A stretch of DNA of 64,000 bases from Plantactinospora alkalitolerans (GTDB lineage Bacteria > Actinomycetota > Actinomycetes > Mycobacteriales > Micromonosporaceae). The stretch spans positions 62,001 through 126,000 of the forward strand of contig NZ_JADPUN010000422.1 in NCBI RefSeq assembly GCF_015690345.1. Reading direction: 5' to 3'. This document shows, piece after piece, positions 6,815 through 14,278 of this stretch. Position 1 is the stretch's first letter; each line of letters begins with the position of its first letter. The translations under genes and the position numbers were made by a program. The notes beneath the pieces were generated by a model that was not told the DNA's origin, ran no database searches, and saw only the letters and a list, made by a program, of their open reading frames with translations.

Positions 6815-7269
6815 GGTTCAAGGCTGCGCCACAGCTCGGCGGCATCGCGGACCTTGCTGACCGTCAACTCCAGGCGAGAGGGGACGATCCGGTATCCCTG
6901 GTCCTGGTGCTCCTTGACCAGTCGACGCCCCTGGTCGAGCAGCGGGCCGCGGTCGCCCCACGGCAGAGGCAGGGTCGCCAGCTCGTACCCGTCGCCCTTC
7001 CGTCGCACCATCACGAAGAGCTGCGGACTGTGCTGGGCAATCCACTTGCGCACCGACGAACGTGTTGCCTCGTCGCCGCCGAGCTTGGACATCTCGTCGG
7101 CCAACCGTTCCTGCGCAACGCCTTCAATGAAGTACAGATCTGCCGCGAGTAGGCCGCGTTGGCGTGCCCGATCGGCACGTGCGCCTTCCAGATCAGCGTG
7201 CTCCTGGTTCAATTCCCGCAGCTCTTCCAACCCCCTTTTGATTCGCTGCATGTCCCTGCTCTTGCTCAT
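6811..7269 (-). CDS. Coiled-coil hypothetical protein (152 aa)
   Basis: Starts at ATG 7269 after GAAGGGAA. The first 60 residues are a charged helix (MQRIKRGLEELRELNQ, DLEGARADRARQRG) followed by a segment that looks like a helix-turn-helix (AQERLADEMSKLGGDEATRSS) and then VRKWIAQHSPQLFV. A DNA-binding role is possible but not shown. Its stop codon is buried in the 13-bp hairpin stem downstream. Confidence 0.7.
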   Translation of the reverse strand: MSKSRDMQRIKRGLEELRELNQEHADLEGARADRARQRGLLAADLYFIEGVAQERLADEMSKLGGDEATRSSVRKWIAQHSPQLFVMVRRKGDGYELATLPLPWGDRGPLLDQGRRLVKEHQDQGYRIVPSRLELTVSKVRDAAELWRSLEP

Positions 7270-7294
7270 TCGGATTCCCTTCGTCGCGCTATTC

Positions 7295-7337
7295 GGGTCG
7301 ACAGGGCCGCCCACCCGGAAGTCCGGATGTGCGACCC
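7295..7337 (-). repeat. Intergenic hairpin element, divergent
   Basis: GGGTCG (7295-7300) pairs with CGACCC (7332-7337) around CCGG-AAGT-CCGG. It keeps the outer/inner stem layout but has little sequence in common with family A. Confidence 0.5.
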
Positions 7338-7368
7338 GACCGAACCGCAGGTCACTGACGCCGCGTGG

Positions 7369-7716
7369 TCAGTCCAGGACGAAGCTGCACTCGATTCCCT
7401 CGTCGGTCTTGTGGCAGATGGGGTAACCCTCGTCCTTGAGGTTCATACCGCACCGTGGGCAGTAGTCGGGGGATCGCTGCTGAACCTGAGCGGTGAAGCC
7501 CCTGCCCATGACTCCGCCGAACTCGGGGACCCACTGCGTTACCTGCCGCCATCGATGTTCGGCGAGAGCGCTCGCCGCCATGCCGACCAAACCTCCGCCG
7601 GTATCCGTAAGCCAGATGGTTTCGACTTCGCCTGGGCCGTCAATCTGAATTCGGGCGCCGCCGTAACCGTCGATCAGCGTCGCCGTAAACAGTTCCTGAC
7701 TGGTTTCCGTGACCAT
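7369..7716 (-). CDS. Zinc-ribbon protein (115 aa)
   Basis: The ATG at 7716 lies eight bases after GGGGG and is preferred over a GTG at 7725 that touches the ribosome site. A beta-rich N-terminal half (LFTATLIDGYGGARIQIDG) is followed by a CPRCG pair near residue 85 and a second Cys group (ICHKTDEGIEC) near 103, a likely four-ligand zinc ribbon. Such ribbons bind nucleic acid or protein; the partner here is unknown. Confidence 0.75.
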   Translation of the reverse strand: MVTETSQELFTATLIDGYGGARIQIDGPGEVETIWLTDTGGGLVGMAASALAEHRWRQVTQWVPEFGGVMGRGFTAQVQQRSPDYCPRCGMNLKDEGYPICHKTDEGIECSFVLD

Positions 7717-7770
7717 TTCTTTCACCCCCTCGTTTTACGTAGGCGCGCATAAGCGCTGTTATGGTGCGTG

Positions 7771-7965
7771 TCAGTCCGCATCGATGCTGAACGGCTGGAC
7801 CGGCCATGCTTTCGCATGCCACCGTTCGTCCCCGTCCTCGTCGCTCGGCGGGTTCGCCTTGTTCCACCCGTCGGCGTCGCCCTGCGCCCGTTCCTCCGAG
7901 CGGTACGGCCCGAGGAGGGTCGGAGTCTCCGTCGGGCCGACGATCATAACCACGTACTGGGCCAC
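7771..7965 (-). CDS. Small hypothetical protein (64 aa)
   Basis: GTG start at 7965, one base after the TGA of the tiny upstream frame, so it may depend on that frame for translation. The sequence AQYVVMIVGPTETPTLLGPY then SEERAQGDADGWNKA looks like one beta-alpha unit. Small proteins with a Y-V-V-x-I-G-P strand and a following helix occur widely in actinophages; none has a firm function. Confidence 0.65.
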   Translation of the reverse strand: MAQYVVMIVGPTETPTLLGPYRSEERAQGDADGWNKANPPSDEDGDERWHAKAWPVQPFSIDAD

Positions 7966-7966
7966 G

Positions 7967-8014
7967 TCACACCCGCTCGTCGGCAGTGGTGGTGGAGGTC
8001 TTGCTGTTGGTCAT
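7967..8014 (-). CDS. Possible 15-residue leader peptide
   Basis: GGAAGG precedes an ATG at 8014 that opens MTNSKTSTTTADERV and stops at 7967, two bases from the GTG of the next gene. It is rich in Thr and Ser. It fills the exact gap between two genes that have no hairpin element between them. It could couple translation of the downstream gene; it could also be a chance frame. Confidence 0.35.
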   Translation of the reverse strand: MTNSKTSTTTADERV

Positions 8015-8019
8015 CGCGA

Positions 8020-8700
8020 CTACCTTCCAAACTCCTCGGCCCCGTCGAGATCTTCTATCAGTGCTCGGATTTCGTCCTCCGTGGCTGTCAGCAGGCCGAG
8101 CTTCGCGGCTCGCCGCTCGCCACGCATGGCCCTCAGAAATTGCCGCCACAGCGGCAGGTCGGCGTCGACCCGGGTGTAGGTATAGGTACTCCGGTCGAGG
8201 CGGTACGCGCGAACTTCGCACGTGACGACCATGTCGGCTGTGCCGATCTTGTAGATCCTGGCAGTTTTCGTTGCCTGCCCGGTTTGCTCCGCCTCGTTCT
8301 CCGCGGCGTAGTCAAGGTCCAAGTCGGAGACGTCGAGGTCGTCGAGCTGTCCTATTGGGGTCTTGTGCGTAGTGCGGATGTATCGAGTACGGCTGTCGTG
8401 GTTCTCGTACGCGGCTTTCGGATCCAACCGCTGAATCCGATCCCAGAACAGTCGCCCGACCGCAGCCGTCGTTTGATTTCGGCGGCGATACCGCCAGATC
8501 CTGAACAGCGCCCGGCCTGAAACAATCCCGACGACGGCGGCAATCACCGCTGGCACGACAGCGGGGGGCCGGCCATCCTCTCGCCAGGCGACGACAGTGG
8601 CCGCCAACCAACCGAGCACCAGGGTCATCAGGACAAGGTGCAGTACGACGGCAATCTTGAAAACTGGTGTCCATCTGTCGGCTTGCGGGTCAGCCGTCAT
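8020..8700 (-). CDS. Membrane protein with cytosolic C-terminal domain (226 aa)
   Basis: Starts at ATG 8700 after GGAGAG. Two hydrophobic segments lie near the N-terminus (IAVVLHLVLMTLVLGWLAAT and AVVPAVIAAVVGIVSGRAL), followed by a basic RIWRYRRRNQ. The remaining 150 residues are soluble with an acidic patch (DDLDVSDLDLDYAAENEAE) and a helical end. This suggests a host inner-membrane protein with its bulk in the cytoplasm; superinfection exclusion is one of several possibilities. Confidence 0.75.
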   Translation of the reverse strand: MTADPQADRWTPVFKIAVVLHLVLMTLVLGWLAATVVAWREDGRPPAVVPAVIAAVVGIVSGRALFRIWRYRRRNQTTAAVGRLFWDRIQRLDPKAAYENHDSRTRYIRTTHKTPIGQLDDLDVSDLDLDYAAENEAEQTGQATKTARIYKIGTADMVVTCEVRAYRLDRSTYTYTRVDADLPLWRQFLRAMRGERRAAKLGLLTATEDEIRALIEDLDGAEEFGR

Positions 8701-8766
8701 ATCTCTCCGTCCCAATACTGTGTGGCCGCCATGTCATGCCTGTTCGACTGGCTGTCGTTCGCCGGA

Positions 8767-9297
8767 TCACCTGACACCTCTTTCGTCGTCGTCCAGGCCG
8801 ATCTGGTCGGCGAGGTCCGGGTCGACAATGAGCCCGGTCCACCGCTCGGTGAGTTCACGTACGGCCGCCCGCCGCCCCGCGTCGTCGACAACCGCGATCA
8901 GCTCCAGGTCGACACCTTCGACGATGAGGGCGGCGGCCCGTTCTGGCGTGTAACCTCGCCGGTGCCAGGCCGCTGCGACCTCGACCGGCTGGCCCGACCC
9001 GAACCATCCGAGCGCGACGGCCGTTTCCTCCAGGGCTCGATCCGCCCCGAACATGCGCTCGGCGTAGGCGCCGAACTCGGCCGCGGTGCCTCGGCCTGCG
9101 AGTTGAGCGACGACGGAGGGGCCCACGTGCAGCGCCCACCAGGCGACCGCCTCGACCGCGTCGACGCGCAGCTCGGAGAACCGGCGGATCATCTTCAGGT
9201 GGTCGGATCCCCAGCCGCCGGACGGGTACAGGTCGCGCCGTTCCGCCTCGTCTCGAAAGGCGGTGGTGTACGCGTGAAGGTCAGCCAGCCTGCCCAC
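8767..9297 (-). CDS. Helical hypothetical protein (176 aa)
   Basis: GTG start at 9297, six bases after GGGAG, inside the end of the upstream gene (17-bp overlap). The product is largely helical: LADLHAYTTAFRDEAERRD, a HLKMIRRFSELRVDAVEAVAWW segment, and repeated acidic helices to the end (RGYTPERAAALIVEGVDLEL). No family recognised. It is co-translated with 9281 and 9667, forming a three-gene overlapping block without hairpin elements. Confidence 0.7.
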   Translation of the reverse strand: MGRLADLHAYTTAFRDEAERRDLYPSGGWGSDHLKMIRRFSELRVDAVEAVAWWALHVGPSVVAQLAGRGTAAEFGAYAERMFGADRALEETAVALGWFGSGQPVEVAAAWHRRGYTPERAAALIVEGVDLELIAVVDDAGRRAAVRELTERWTGLIVDPDLADQIGLDDDERGVR

Positions 9298-9670
9298 CGG
9301 GCACTCCCGTCTTGTCCGCACTGCCGGCCTCGTCGGTGGCGTACTGGATCGGCTGGCCGAGTGAACGGGCGGCGTTCGACCAGCCGGAGTACCGCCGCTC
9401 GCCGCACCGCCGCGCGTACGCCTCCAACTCCGGCCGCAGCGCCTCCCAGAGCGCCAGGTGGTTCGCGTCACGCTCGGCCAGCAGTCCGGGAGCGTCGCCC
9501 GGGTGCTCGTTGGCGATCCGGTACGCCTCCTGACCGAGCCAGCCGTGGGGCCCACCGATGCCCTCGGTCGAGATCTGGTAGTCGAACGCGGGGGCGCTCA
9601 GCCCACTGGCGTTACGCGCTCGGGCAATGATGGTCGCCGCGATGTGCTCCAGGTCCCTGCCGGTGATCAT
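9281..9670 (-). CDS. Hypothetical protein (129 aa)
   Basis: Starts at ATG 9670 after AAAGGAG; the ATGA overlap with the upstream stop indicates coupling. Helical start (ITGRDLEHIAATIIARARN), a Gly-Trp loop (GIGGPHGWLGQEAYRIANEHPGD split across the middle) and a long helix LALWEALRPELEAYARRCG. No family recognised. Confidence 0.7.
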   Translation of the reverse strand: MITGRDLEHIAATIIARARNASGLSAPAFDYQISTEGIGGPHGWLGQEAYRIANEHPGDAPGLLAERDANHLALWEALRPELEAYARRCGERRYSGWSNAARSLGQPIQYATDEAGSADKTGVPGGQAG

Positions 9671-10083
9671 CGAATGCTCCTTTCGTACCCGGCCAGCCCA
9701 TCCCAGTCCTCCGTCGTGGGTACCCGCAGCGCAGCGCATGCCAGGTACGCGTCGGCGTCGGACGGTGTGCTCCCACCGAACGGGATGATCATGTGGTGGT
9801 AGTCGGCCCAATCCCCGGTGCCACCCGGGTCCTTCGGGTCGCGGCACAGGATCCGCTCCTCCTGCTGGCGCAGCACCGGCCGAGGGGTGTGGCCCGGGTC
9901 GTCCTGGTTCAGGTAGTCCTCGTCCGCCACGTACACGCGCAGGGTCAGGACCGGGTGCAGCCCGTCCTCGCGGGGTGGCAGCGTGAAACGCCGCTCCCAT
10001 GCCGTGCCGATCTGCTCGTCACCGCCGACATCGCCCCCGTCCGTAGGGCGGCGAGGCTCCTCCTCGTGCCACGACTTCACCAT
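9667..10083 (-). CDS. Hypothetical protein (138 aa)
   Basis: Several ATG codons follow TTGGAG. The one at 10083 (MVKSWHEEEP) has workable spacing and is chosen; starts up to 10098 are possible. The central stretch (WERRFTLPPREDGLHPVLTLRVYVADEDYL) is beta-like and the end has TEDWDGLAGYERSIR. Function unknown. It is the first gene of an overlapping trio. Confidence 0.65.
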   Translation of the reverse strand: MVKSWHEEEPRRPTDGGDVGGDEQIGTAWERRFTLPPREDGLHPVLTLRVYVADEDYLNQDDPGHTPRPVLRQQEERILCRDPKDPGGTGDWADYHHMIIPFGGSTPSDADAYLACAALRVPTTEDWDGLAGYERSIR

Positions 10084-10119
10084 GATCATCATCTCCAATT
10101 CTGCGATAGCTTACGGTCG

Positions 10120-10182
10120 GGCTGTCGTTCTGACAGCCACCGCCGCGACCCGGCCGGTGCCGGGGCGCGACAGAAGCGGTCA
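10120..10182 (-). repeat. Intergenic hairpin element, family A
   Basis: A side hairpin GGCTGTC/GACAGCC (10120-10126, 10132-10138) lies next to ACCGC/GCGGT (10139-10143, 10176-10180). Inside is CGCG..CCGGC cggt GCCGG..CGCG. It ends in the TGA of the upstream gene. Confidence 0.75.
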
Positions 10183-10548
10183 GGCGTCCGGAGCGCTTCG
10201 TGGAATCCACGGAATGGCGGGTGGCGCCAGCGTCGCCGGATCGACCAGCTCCGCCGACCGTCGGGCCGGCGGCCGTAGCACTGGCGTGCCCGGCTCGTGC
10301 TCGCCGAAGCCCTCCTCGTCCTGTCGGGCCGGGCACTCGGTGTTTCGCCCCGTCAAACCACCCAGTTTGGCTGAACCCCACAGCGCGTCCGGGTGCGGAT
10401 CGCGCTCGATCGTCGCCTTGCACCACCGGCACGTCGACCGGTCCGGCCGGGGGTCGCCGTCCTGCCGCTCGCCGATGATCTCGACGGCGCACCTCTCGAC
10501 CGTCGTGCTCCCTAGCACGCCACACGCACTGCATCTGTGCACTGTCAC
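10180..10548 (-). CDS. Zinc-finger hypothetical protein (122 aa)
   Basis: GTG start at 10548 after AGAGGGG. Cysteine pairs CSAC (near residue 6) and CRWC (near residue 41), with a further RC at 19-20, suggest a zinc ribbon at the N-terminus. The rest is Pro/Ala-rich and probably extended. Likely a small nucleic-acid- or protein-binding accessory protein. Confidence 0.7.
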   Translation of the reverse strand: MTVHRCSACGVLGSTTVERCAVEIIGERQDGDPRPDRSTCRWCKATIERDPHPDALWGSAKLGGLTGRNTECPARQDEEGFGEHEPGTPVLRPPARRSAELVDPATLAPPAIPWIPRSAPDA

Positions 10549-10564
10549 CGATCCCCTCTCTGTT

Positions 10565-10619
10565 CGCCACCGTGGCGACTACCGCGAGCACCCGGCGGGG
10601 CCGGGCACCACGGGAGTCG
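10565..10619 (-). repeat. Intergenic hairpin element, family A variant
   Basis: CGCCAC/GTGGCG around one base (10565-10577) and CCCGG/CCGGG (10591-10605). The outer stem is CGACT (10576-10580) with AGTCG (10615-10619) instead of ACCGC/GCGGT, a paired substitution. Confidence 0.75.
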
Positions 10620-11126
10620 TCAGGACAACGCCTTGACGCTCATCCGCACGACCTCGCCCCGCCCTTGCTTGACGCGGCCATAGAAGCCGCCCGGCTCTTG
10701 CATCCGAAACATGGCCGGATGAGGTTGGATCATGACCGGTACGCCCTCGTGGCCCACCTCGCGTTCGCACTTGATCCAGCCGTAGTACTGACCCTCCGGA
10801 TCCTCGGTCAGCAGCACCCCGGTCGGCTCGCCCCGGCCCGTCCACGGCCGGTGGACGCTCTGCTCGTCACCGAAGCACATGAACTCGCGACCCTCGACTA
10901 CCTTCTCCTGCCGCCGTGCCCACATCTGCCAGGTCCGCGGTGACCGGTCGCAGGCCACCACCCGATGCCCGACCGTCGCCTCGGACCGATCCAGTTCGAG
11001 CTGCACGACCAGGCGCACGTGGACAGCCAGGTCGTCGCCGCACCAGTCGCACCCCGCGAGGCCGGCCGGCCCGTTCGCGCAGGCGGCCTCGATCGCAGGC
11101 TCGTCGTAGATCCTCAGGAGGTACAT
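10620..11126 (-). CDS. Hypothetical protein with cysteine pair (168 aa)
   Basis: ATG at 11126 is six bases after a GAGAGGGG site; a TTG two codons upstream is less likely. A GCDWCGDD motif near residue 27 and single cysteines later (ACDRS, MCFGDE, KCERE) could bind zinc. Beta strands around it (AVHVRLVVQLELDR) suggest a compact domain. No family recognised. Confidence 0.75.
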   Translation of the reverse strand: MYLLRIYDEPAIEAACANGPAGLAGCDWCGDDLAVHVRLVVQLELDRSEATVGHRVVACDRSPRTWQMWARRQEKVVEGREFMCFGDEQSVHRPWTGRGEPTGVLLTEDPEGQYYGWIKCEREVGHEGVPVMIQPHPAMFRMQEPGGFYGRVKQGRGEVVRMSVKALS

Positions 11127-11140
11127 CGCCAACCCCTCTC

Positions 11141-11201
11141 GCCGCCGCCCTGGCAGCCACCGCGAACGCCCGTCCCCGATCGGGCGCCACGGAAGCGGTC
11201 A
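11141..11201 (-). repeat. Intergenic hairpin element, family A
   Basis: ACCGC (11159-11163)/GCGGT (11195-11199) enclose GCCCG/CGGGC (11168-11172, 11181-11185). A side hairpin GCCGCC/GGCAGC needs one G-U pair. The upstream TGA overlaps the last bases. Confidence 0.75.
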
Positions 11202-11489
11202 GGACCAGTCGATACAGGCGTCGCTGAGAACCTTGTCGATGAAGGCGTCCTCGGGCGCCTGGTCGAAGTCCCCGATGTACTTGTCGTAGTCGTCGAGTCG
11301 CGGCCCGACGTCCGCCCACTCCTCTTCGGTCAGCTCGCGGCCGAGCTGGTGCTCGACCACGGTCCGGTCGATCCAGGCGATCCCGATGCCGGACACCTGC
11401 GCCAGGTACTTGAGTGCGTACCAAGCGGGGTTGTCGGTATGGGCGAACTGCCGAACGAACTGCTCACGAGCGTCGTCGAGCTGGCTCAT
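11199..11489 (-). CDS. Acidic hypothetical protein (96 aa)
   Basis: ATG at 11489 (MSQLDD) is chosen over ATG 11495 because GGAAGGGAG is better spaced to it. Helical and acidic (DDAREQFVRQFAHTDN, LTEEEWADVGPRLDDYDKY). It ends CIDWS. Function unknown. Confidence 0.7.
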   Translation of the reverse strand: MSQLDDAREQFVRQFAHTDNPAWYALKYLAQVSGIGIAWIDRTVVEHQLGRELTEEEWADVGPRLDDYDKYIGDFDQAPEDAFIDKVLSDACIDWS

Positions 11490-11517
11490 CGCCATGCTCC
11501 CTTCCTGTCTTCGGTTG

Positions 11518-11565
11518 CGCCACCCTGGCGGCCACCGCGCGGGCTCGACACCCCGAGCCCGGCGG
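11518..11565 (-). repeat. Intergenic hairpin element, family A
   Basis: Side hairpin CGCCA/TGGCG (11518-11522, 11526-11530); main stem CGGGCTCG/CGAGCCCG (11540-11547, 11554-11561) extended by CCGC/GCGG. The stop codon of the upstream gene is 18 bases away. Confidence 0.75.
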
Positions 11566-11582
11566 AAGCAGTCAGGTCGCTC

Positions 11583-11879
11583 TCACCATTCCCAGTACGG
11601 CAGGTTGTCGTCGTCAGGCGCGTCGCGCTCGAAGAGGACGTAACGGCACCCCTGGGATCGCGCGTAACGCAGCACTCGCGCCAGCTCAGGCGGCATGCTG
11701 CCGTACCACTGCACGTGGTACTCGTCATCTTCCGGGGCGTACACCAGGGCGCCGATCTGCCCGCCAAGGTGTACGCGGGTGATCGGGTCCGCGTGGACTC
11801 CATCCATATCCAGGAGGTCGTCGAACACCTCCTCGGGGAGATGGCAGTTCGCCAACTCCAGAACTCGCATCGTGGGCAT
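11583..11879 (-). CDS. Small hypothetical protein (98 aa)
   Basis: ATG at 11879 lies eight bases after AAAGGAGGG. Alternating helix and strand (MRVLELANCHLPEEVFDDLL, ITRVHLGGQIGALVYAP, YHVQWYGSMPPELARVLRY), ending WEW. It resembles single-domain alpha-beta accessory proteins of phages. No family recognised. Confidence 0.75.
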   Translation of the reverse strand: MPTMRVLELANCHLPEEVFDDLLDMDGVHADPITRVHLGGQIGALVYAPEDDEYHVQWYGSMPPELARVLRYARSQGCRYVLFERDAPDDDNLPYWEW

Positions 11880-11902
11880 GCTGCTGCCCTCCTTTCCGCG
11901 CC

Positions 11903-11961
11903 GCCACCCTGGCAGCCACCGCGCCCACCCGGCCGGAGCCGGGGGAGCACGGAAGCGGTCA
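11903..11961 (-). repeat. Intergenic hairpin element, family A
   Basis: GCCA ccc TGGC (11903-11913), ACCGC/GCGGT (11918-11922, 11955-11959) and CCCGGC cgga GCCGGG (11928-11943). TGA of the upstream gene overlaps the last base. Confidence 0.8.
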
Positions 11962-12468
11962 GAACGGCAGGTCGTACCGGAACGCGACGGCGCCGGAGTC
12001 CGGCTGGCACGCGTCGTACGGGCGGAAGAGTGCGTTGCCCTTCGCCAGGCGCTCCACCCAGTCGCCGAAGTCCTCCTCGTCGTCGCCGGTGTCACGTCCG
12101 AGGTTGTCGCGACCATCGCCCCGCTTGACCAGTTGCAGTGCGGCGGTGCCCAGCGGGTCACCCACGTCCGACTGGTCCTCGAAGTAGCCGTCAGTCAGCC
12201 ACTTGCGGTCGTCGTACAGCACGCGGTCACCTGCGCCGACCACCTGCTCGATGGTCACGCTGGTGCCCTCGCCGTCCTCGTGCAGAGTGAAGACCACCGC
12301 CGTCGCCTCGGGGTAGTACCGGCGGAGCATGACGCCGGCCTCGGCCGCGTTGTACGGGGCGACCCGGGCTGCCCGGTACGCCTTCCCCAGATCTCGCCGC
12401 CAACCGGCGATTACGGCGGCGCGCACGTCGCGGTCACTGATTTGCGCGTAGTCCTGAATGCTTATCAT
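11959..12468 (-). CDS. Acidic hypothetical protein (169 aa)
   Basis: ATG at 12468 after GAGAGGA. N-terminal helical region (IQDYAQISDRDVRAAVIAGWRR), a beta region (ATAVVFTLHEDGEGTSVTIEQV), then an acidic loop (GRDTGDDEEDFGDWVER). No family recognised; the composition is that of a soluble cytosolic protein. Confidence 0.75.
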   Translation of the reverse strand: MISIQDYAQISDRDVRAAVIAGWRRDLGKAYRAARVAPYNAAEAGVMLRRYYPEATAVVFTLHEDGEGTSVTIEQVVGAGDRVLYDDRKWLTDGYFEDQSDVGDPLGTAALQLVKRGDGRDNLGRDTGDDEEDFGDWVERLAKGNALFRPYDACQPDSGAVAFRYDLPF

Positions 12469-12494
12469 CGTCGTTCCTCTCCCTTGAACCTGGA

Positions 12495-12546
12495 CCTGGC
12501 CAGGCTTCCGCCACGGCCCGTACGAGACGGGCCGGACGGGAGCGGT
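12495..12546 (-). repeat. Intergenic hairpin element, family A variant
   Basis: Side palindrome CCTGGCCAGG (12495-12504); CCGC/GCGG outer (12508-12511, 12542-12545); inner GGCCCGT acgag ACGGGCC (12515-12533). The same inner arms recur at 21273-21291. Confidence 0.75.
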
Positions 12547-12552
12547 CAGCTC

Positions 12553-13011
12553 CTATACGAGCGTCGCCACCAGGTACGACGCGATCCGCTCCGACACCTT
12601 CTGATCGCGGGGCACCCCCGGCGACAGCTCGGCAACCTTGAACGGGACCACCCGGGGAGACCACTTCGTCGCCGTCTCGTAGCGGCGCAGCAGGGTCAGC
12701 TCCAGACATGCGCCGTCCGCGTCCAGGTGCCAGCGGCCGTACCTGATCAGGTAATGCTCGCCGACATACCTGCCACCAGCCACCAGTGCCACCGGCTCGA
12801 AATCGCGCCGACCCTCGAACAGGGTTGCCAGCGCGTCAGCGAGCAGTAGGCAACCGCCGTCAGTCCAGTCGTACTCCATCCCGCCGCCTGGCAGGAGTGT
12901 CCAGCCCTCGTCGGTACGTAGCGCGCGGTACAACGCCCGCCCGAAGCGACGAGGGTCGGCGACGAACGCTTCAGCCGGCGTCATCGCCCGTGTCCGCTGT
13001 CGATCGTCCAT
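12553..13011 (-). CDS. Possible cysteine-peptidase-like protein (152 aa)
   Basis: ATG at 13011 overlaps the upstream stop as TGATG, suggesting coupling; ATG 12984 is an alternative start. The motif order GGCLLLADAL, then GEHYLIRYGRWHLDADG, gives Cys, His and Asp in the arrangement of papain/transglutaminase-like enzymes, and similar small proteins occur in actinophages. No activity is shown; the residues could equally bind a ligand. It follows 13011-13391 in one unit. Confidence 0.65.
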   Translation of the reverse strand: MDDRQRTRAMTPAEAFVADPRRFGRALYRALRTDEGWTLLPGGGMEYDWTDGGCLLLADALATLFEGRRDFEPVALVAGGRYVGEHYLIRYGRWHLDADGACLELTLLRRYETATKWSPRVVPFKVAELSPGVPRDQKVSERIASYLVATLV

Positions 13012-13391
13012 CAGAACTCGTTGAGCGTGCGAAGGAGCCCCAACGCCTCCTCGGCCAGCTCCTCCTGACTGGTGCTCAGGTCGGCGTCGCCGCCGGAGTG
13101 CAGCTCGGCGGCCGTGATGACCAGGGACTCGGTCTCCCAGGCGTCGAAACGCCCTGCCACGCCGTCCCCGGGCGCCACCTTGCGGTGCTTCATCAGCGCC
13201 GCGATCAGGGTCTCCCGCTCGTCCGGCGTCAGGTAGATGTGACCGAGGCCGTTGAAGTCCCCGCCCTGCTTGCTGCCGAGCGGGATGACCGTGCACCCGT
13301 CCTCACGCTGGCGCGGCTCCATGACCAGCACGCGGTGCGCGCCGTGAGGAAGCGACGCCAGTAGGCCGAGGTGCTGCTCGAATCCAGGCAT
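13011..13391 (-). CDS. Hypothetical protein (126 aa)
   Basis: ATG at 13391 after AAAGGAC. N-terminal beta region with RVLVMEPRQREDGCTVIPLG, then a helix LTPDERETLIAALMKHRKV, and an acidic helical end (STSQEELAEEALGLL). No family recognised. Its TGA overlaps the ATG of the peptidase-like gene. Confidence 0.75.
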   Translation of the reverse strand: MPGFEQHLGLLASLPHGAHRVLVMEPRQREDGCTVIPLGSKQGGDFNGLGHIYLTPDERETLIAALMKHRKVAPGDGVAGRFDAWETESLVITAAELHSGGDADLSTSQEELAEEALGLLRTLNEF

Positions 13392-13412
13392 GATCTTGTC
13401 CTTTCGTAGGTT

Positions 13413-13469
13413 GGCCACCGTCTGGCCACCACCACCCGGCCCGCACCTGGCGGGCCGGATAGAAGCGGT
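13413..13469 (-). repeat. Intergenic hairpin element, family A
   Basis: Side hairpin GGCCA/TGGCC (13413-13417, 13423-13427) and an 8-bp main stem CCGGCCCG/CGGGCCGG (13436-13443, 13451-13458), followed by GCGGT. Confidence 0.75.
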
Positions 13470-13474
13470 CAGCC

Positions 13475-13828
13475 TCAGTCGTTCGACGCGAACGACTCGG
13501 CGACGATCTCCATCGCCACCGCCTTGCTGATGCCGAGTTCGGTGTTCCAGTCGTCCACCTGCCGCTTCGCCGTCTCGAAGTCGCGCGAGAGGTACCACGG
13601 CTGGATACCTGCGGCCTCGTTGCCCTGGTGGCAGAATCCGCGCTCGCCCTCGGTCACGATGATCGGCCGGTAGCCGTGCGGAGTGACGCGCAGCTCGTCG
13701 CCTCGGACGCCCGGCTCGGTCAGCGGCCAGGACGCGACCGCTACCTTGTCCGCCGGCAGCAGCATCGACACGCCAAAAACGCTGTTGGTCCAGCCCTGTA
13801 CGTACACCTTGCTGCCCTGCTCGATCAC
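13475..13828 (-). CDS. Hypothetical protein (117 aa)
   Basis: GTG start at 13828 (VIEQGSKVYVQGW), six bases after GGAGG; an in-frame extension runs into the spacer. Beta strands at both ends of a central GYRPIIVTEGERGFCHQ and a terminal helix (KAVAMEIVAESFA). Possibly a small barrel-like protein. No family recognised. Confidence 0.75.
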   Translation of the reverse strand: MIEQGSKVYVQGWTNSVFGVSMLLPADKVAVASWPLTEPGVRGDELRVTPHGYRPIIVTEGERGFCHQGNEAAGIQPWYLSRDFETAKRQVDDWNTELGISKAVAMEIVAESFASND

Positions 13829-13848
13829 CGTGCACCTCCACTTCGGTA

Positions 13849-13912
13849 CGCCACCATGGCGCACTCCCCGGCCGCCGGGCCGAAGCCCGGATGCCAGGGG
13901 GCACGCCCCTCA
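13849..13912 (-). repeat. Intergenic hairpin element, family A/B intermediate
   Basis: CGCCA/TGGCG side hairpin (13849-13861), CCGGGC CGAA GCCCGG (13875-13890) and an extra AGGGG gcacg CCCCT hairpin (13896-13910) at the upstream stop codon. Confidence 0.7.
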
Positions 13913-14200
13913 GCCCTCGGAGCCGAACGCTCGTCCCGGGTTGAGCCAGCCGGCGAGGCCGGCGCGGTCGCAGGCGTCCCGGATTGCCTCCCGGAGCGCA
14001 CCGTCGCGACCGTCGTACTCGTCGTAGTTGAAGCATCGCTCGTAGAACATCGCCGTCCCTGTCAGATTGGGCATCCACGCGCTGACGGCCTCCCAGTTGG
14101 TAGCGGAGACGCCAGCGACGAAGTAGCCCTGGATTTCGCCGTTGTGATACCTGGGCACGATCGCGTGAAGCTCGCACCCCTCCAGCTCGATGACTGGCAT
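13910..14200 (-). CDS. Hypothetical protein (96 aa)
   Basis: ATG at 14200 after GAAGGGAG. Starts with a strand PVIELEGCELHAIVPRYHNG and has a helix with paired acidic and aromatic residues (ERCFNYDEYDGRDGALREAI). No family recognised. Confidence 0.75.
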   Translation of the reverse strand: MPVIELEGCELHAIVPRYHNGEIQGYFVAGVSATNWEAVSAWMPNLTGTAMFYERCFNYDEYDGRDGALREAIRDACDRAGLAGWLNPGRAFGSEG

Positions 14201-14217
14201 GCTGTTCTCCCTTCGGA

Positions 14218-14259
14218 CCGCACCGCGCGGCCGGCGGCGTCCCGCCGGGTTATCCGGCG
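14218..14259 (-). repeat. Intergenic hairpin element, family B
   Basis: CCGC/GCGG side hairpin (14218-14221, 14227-14230) and CGCCGG gttat CCGGCG (14243-14259), followed by the family B tail that carries the upstream stop codon. Confidence 0.75.
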
Positions 14260-14278
14260 AGCACCGTCACCCCTCGCG

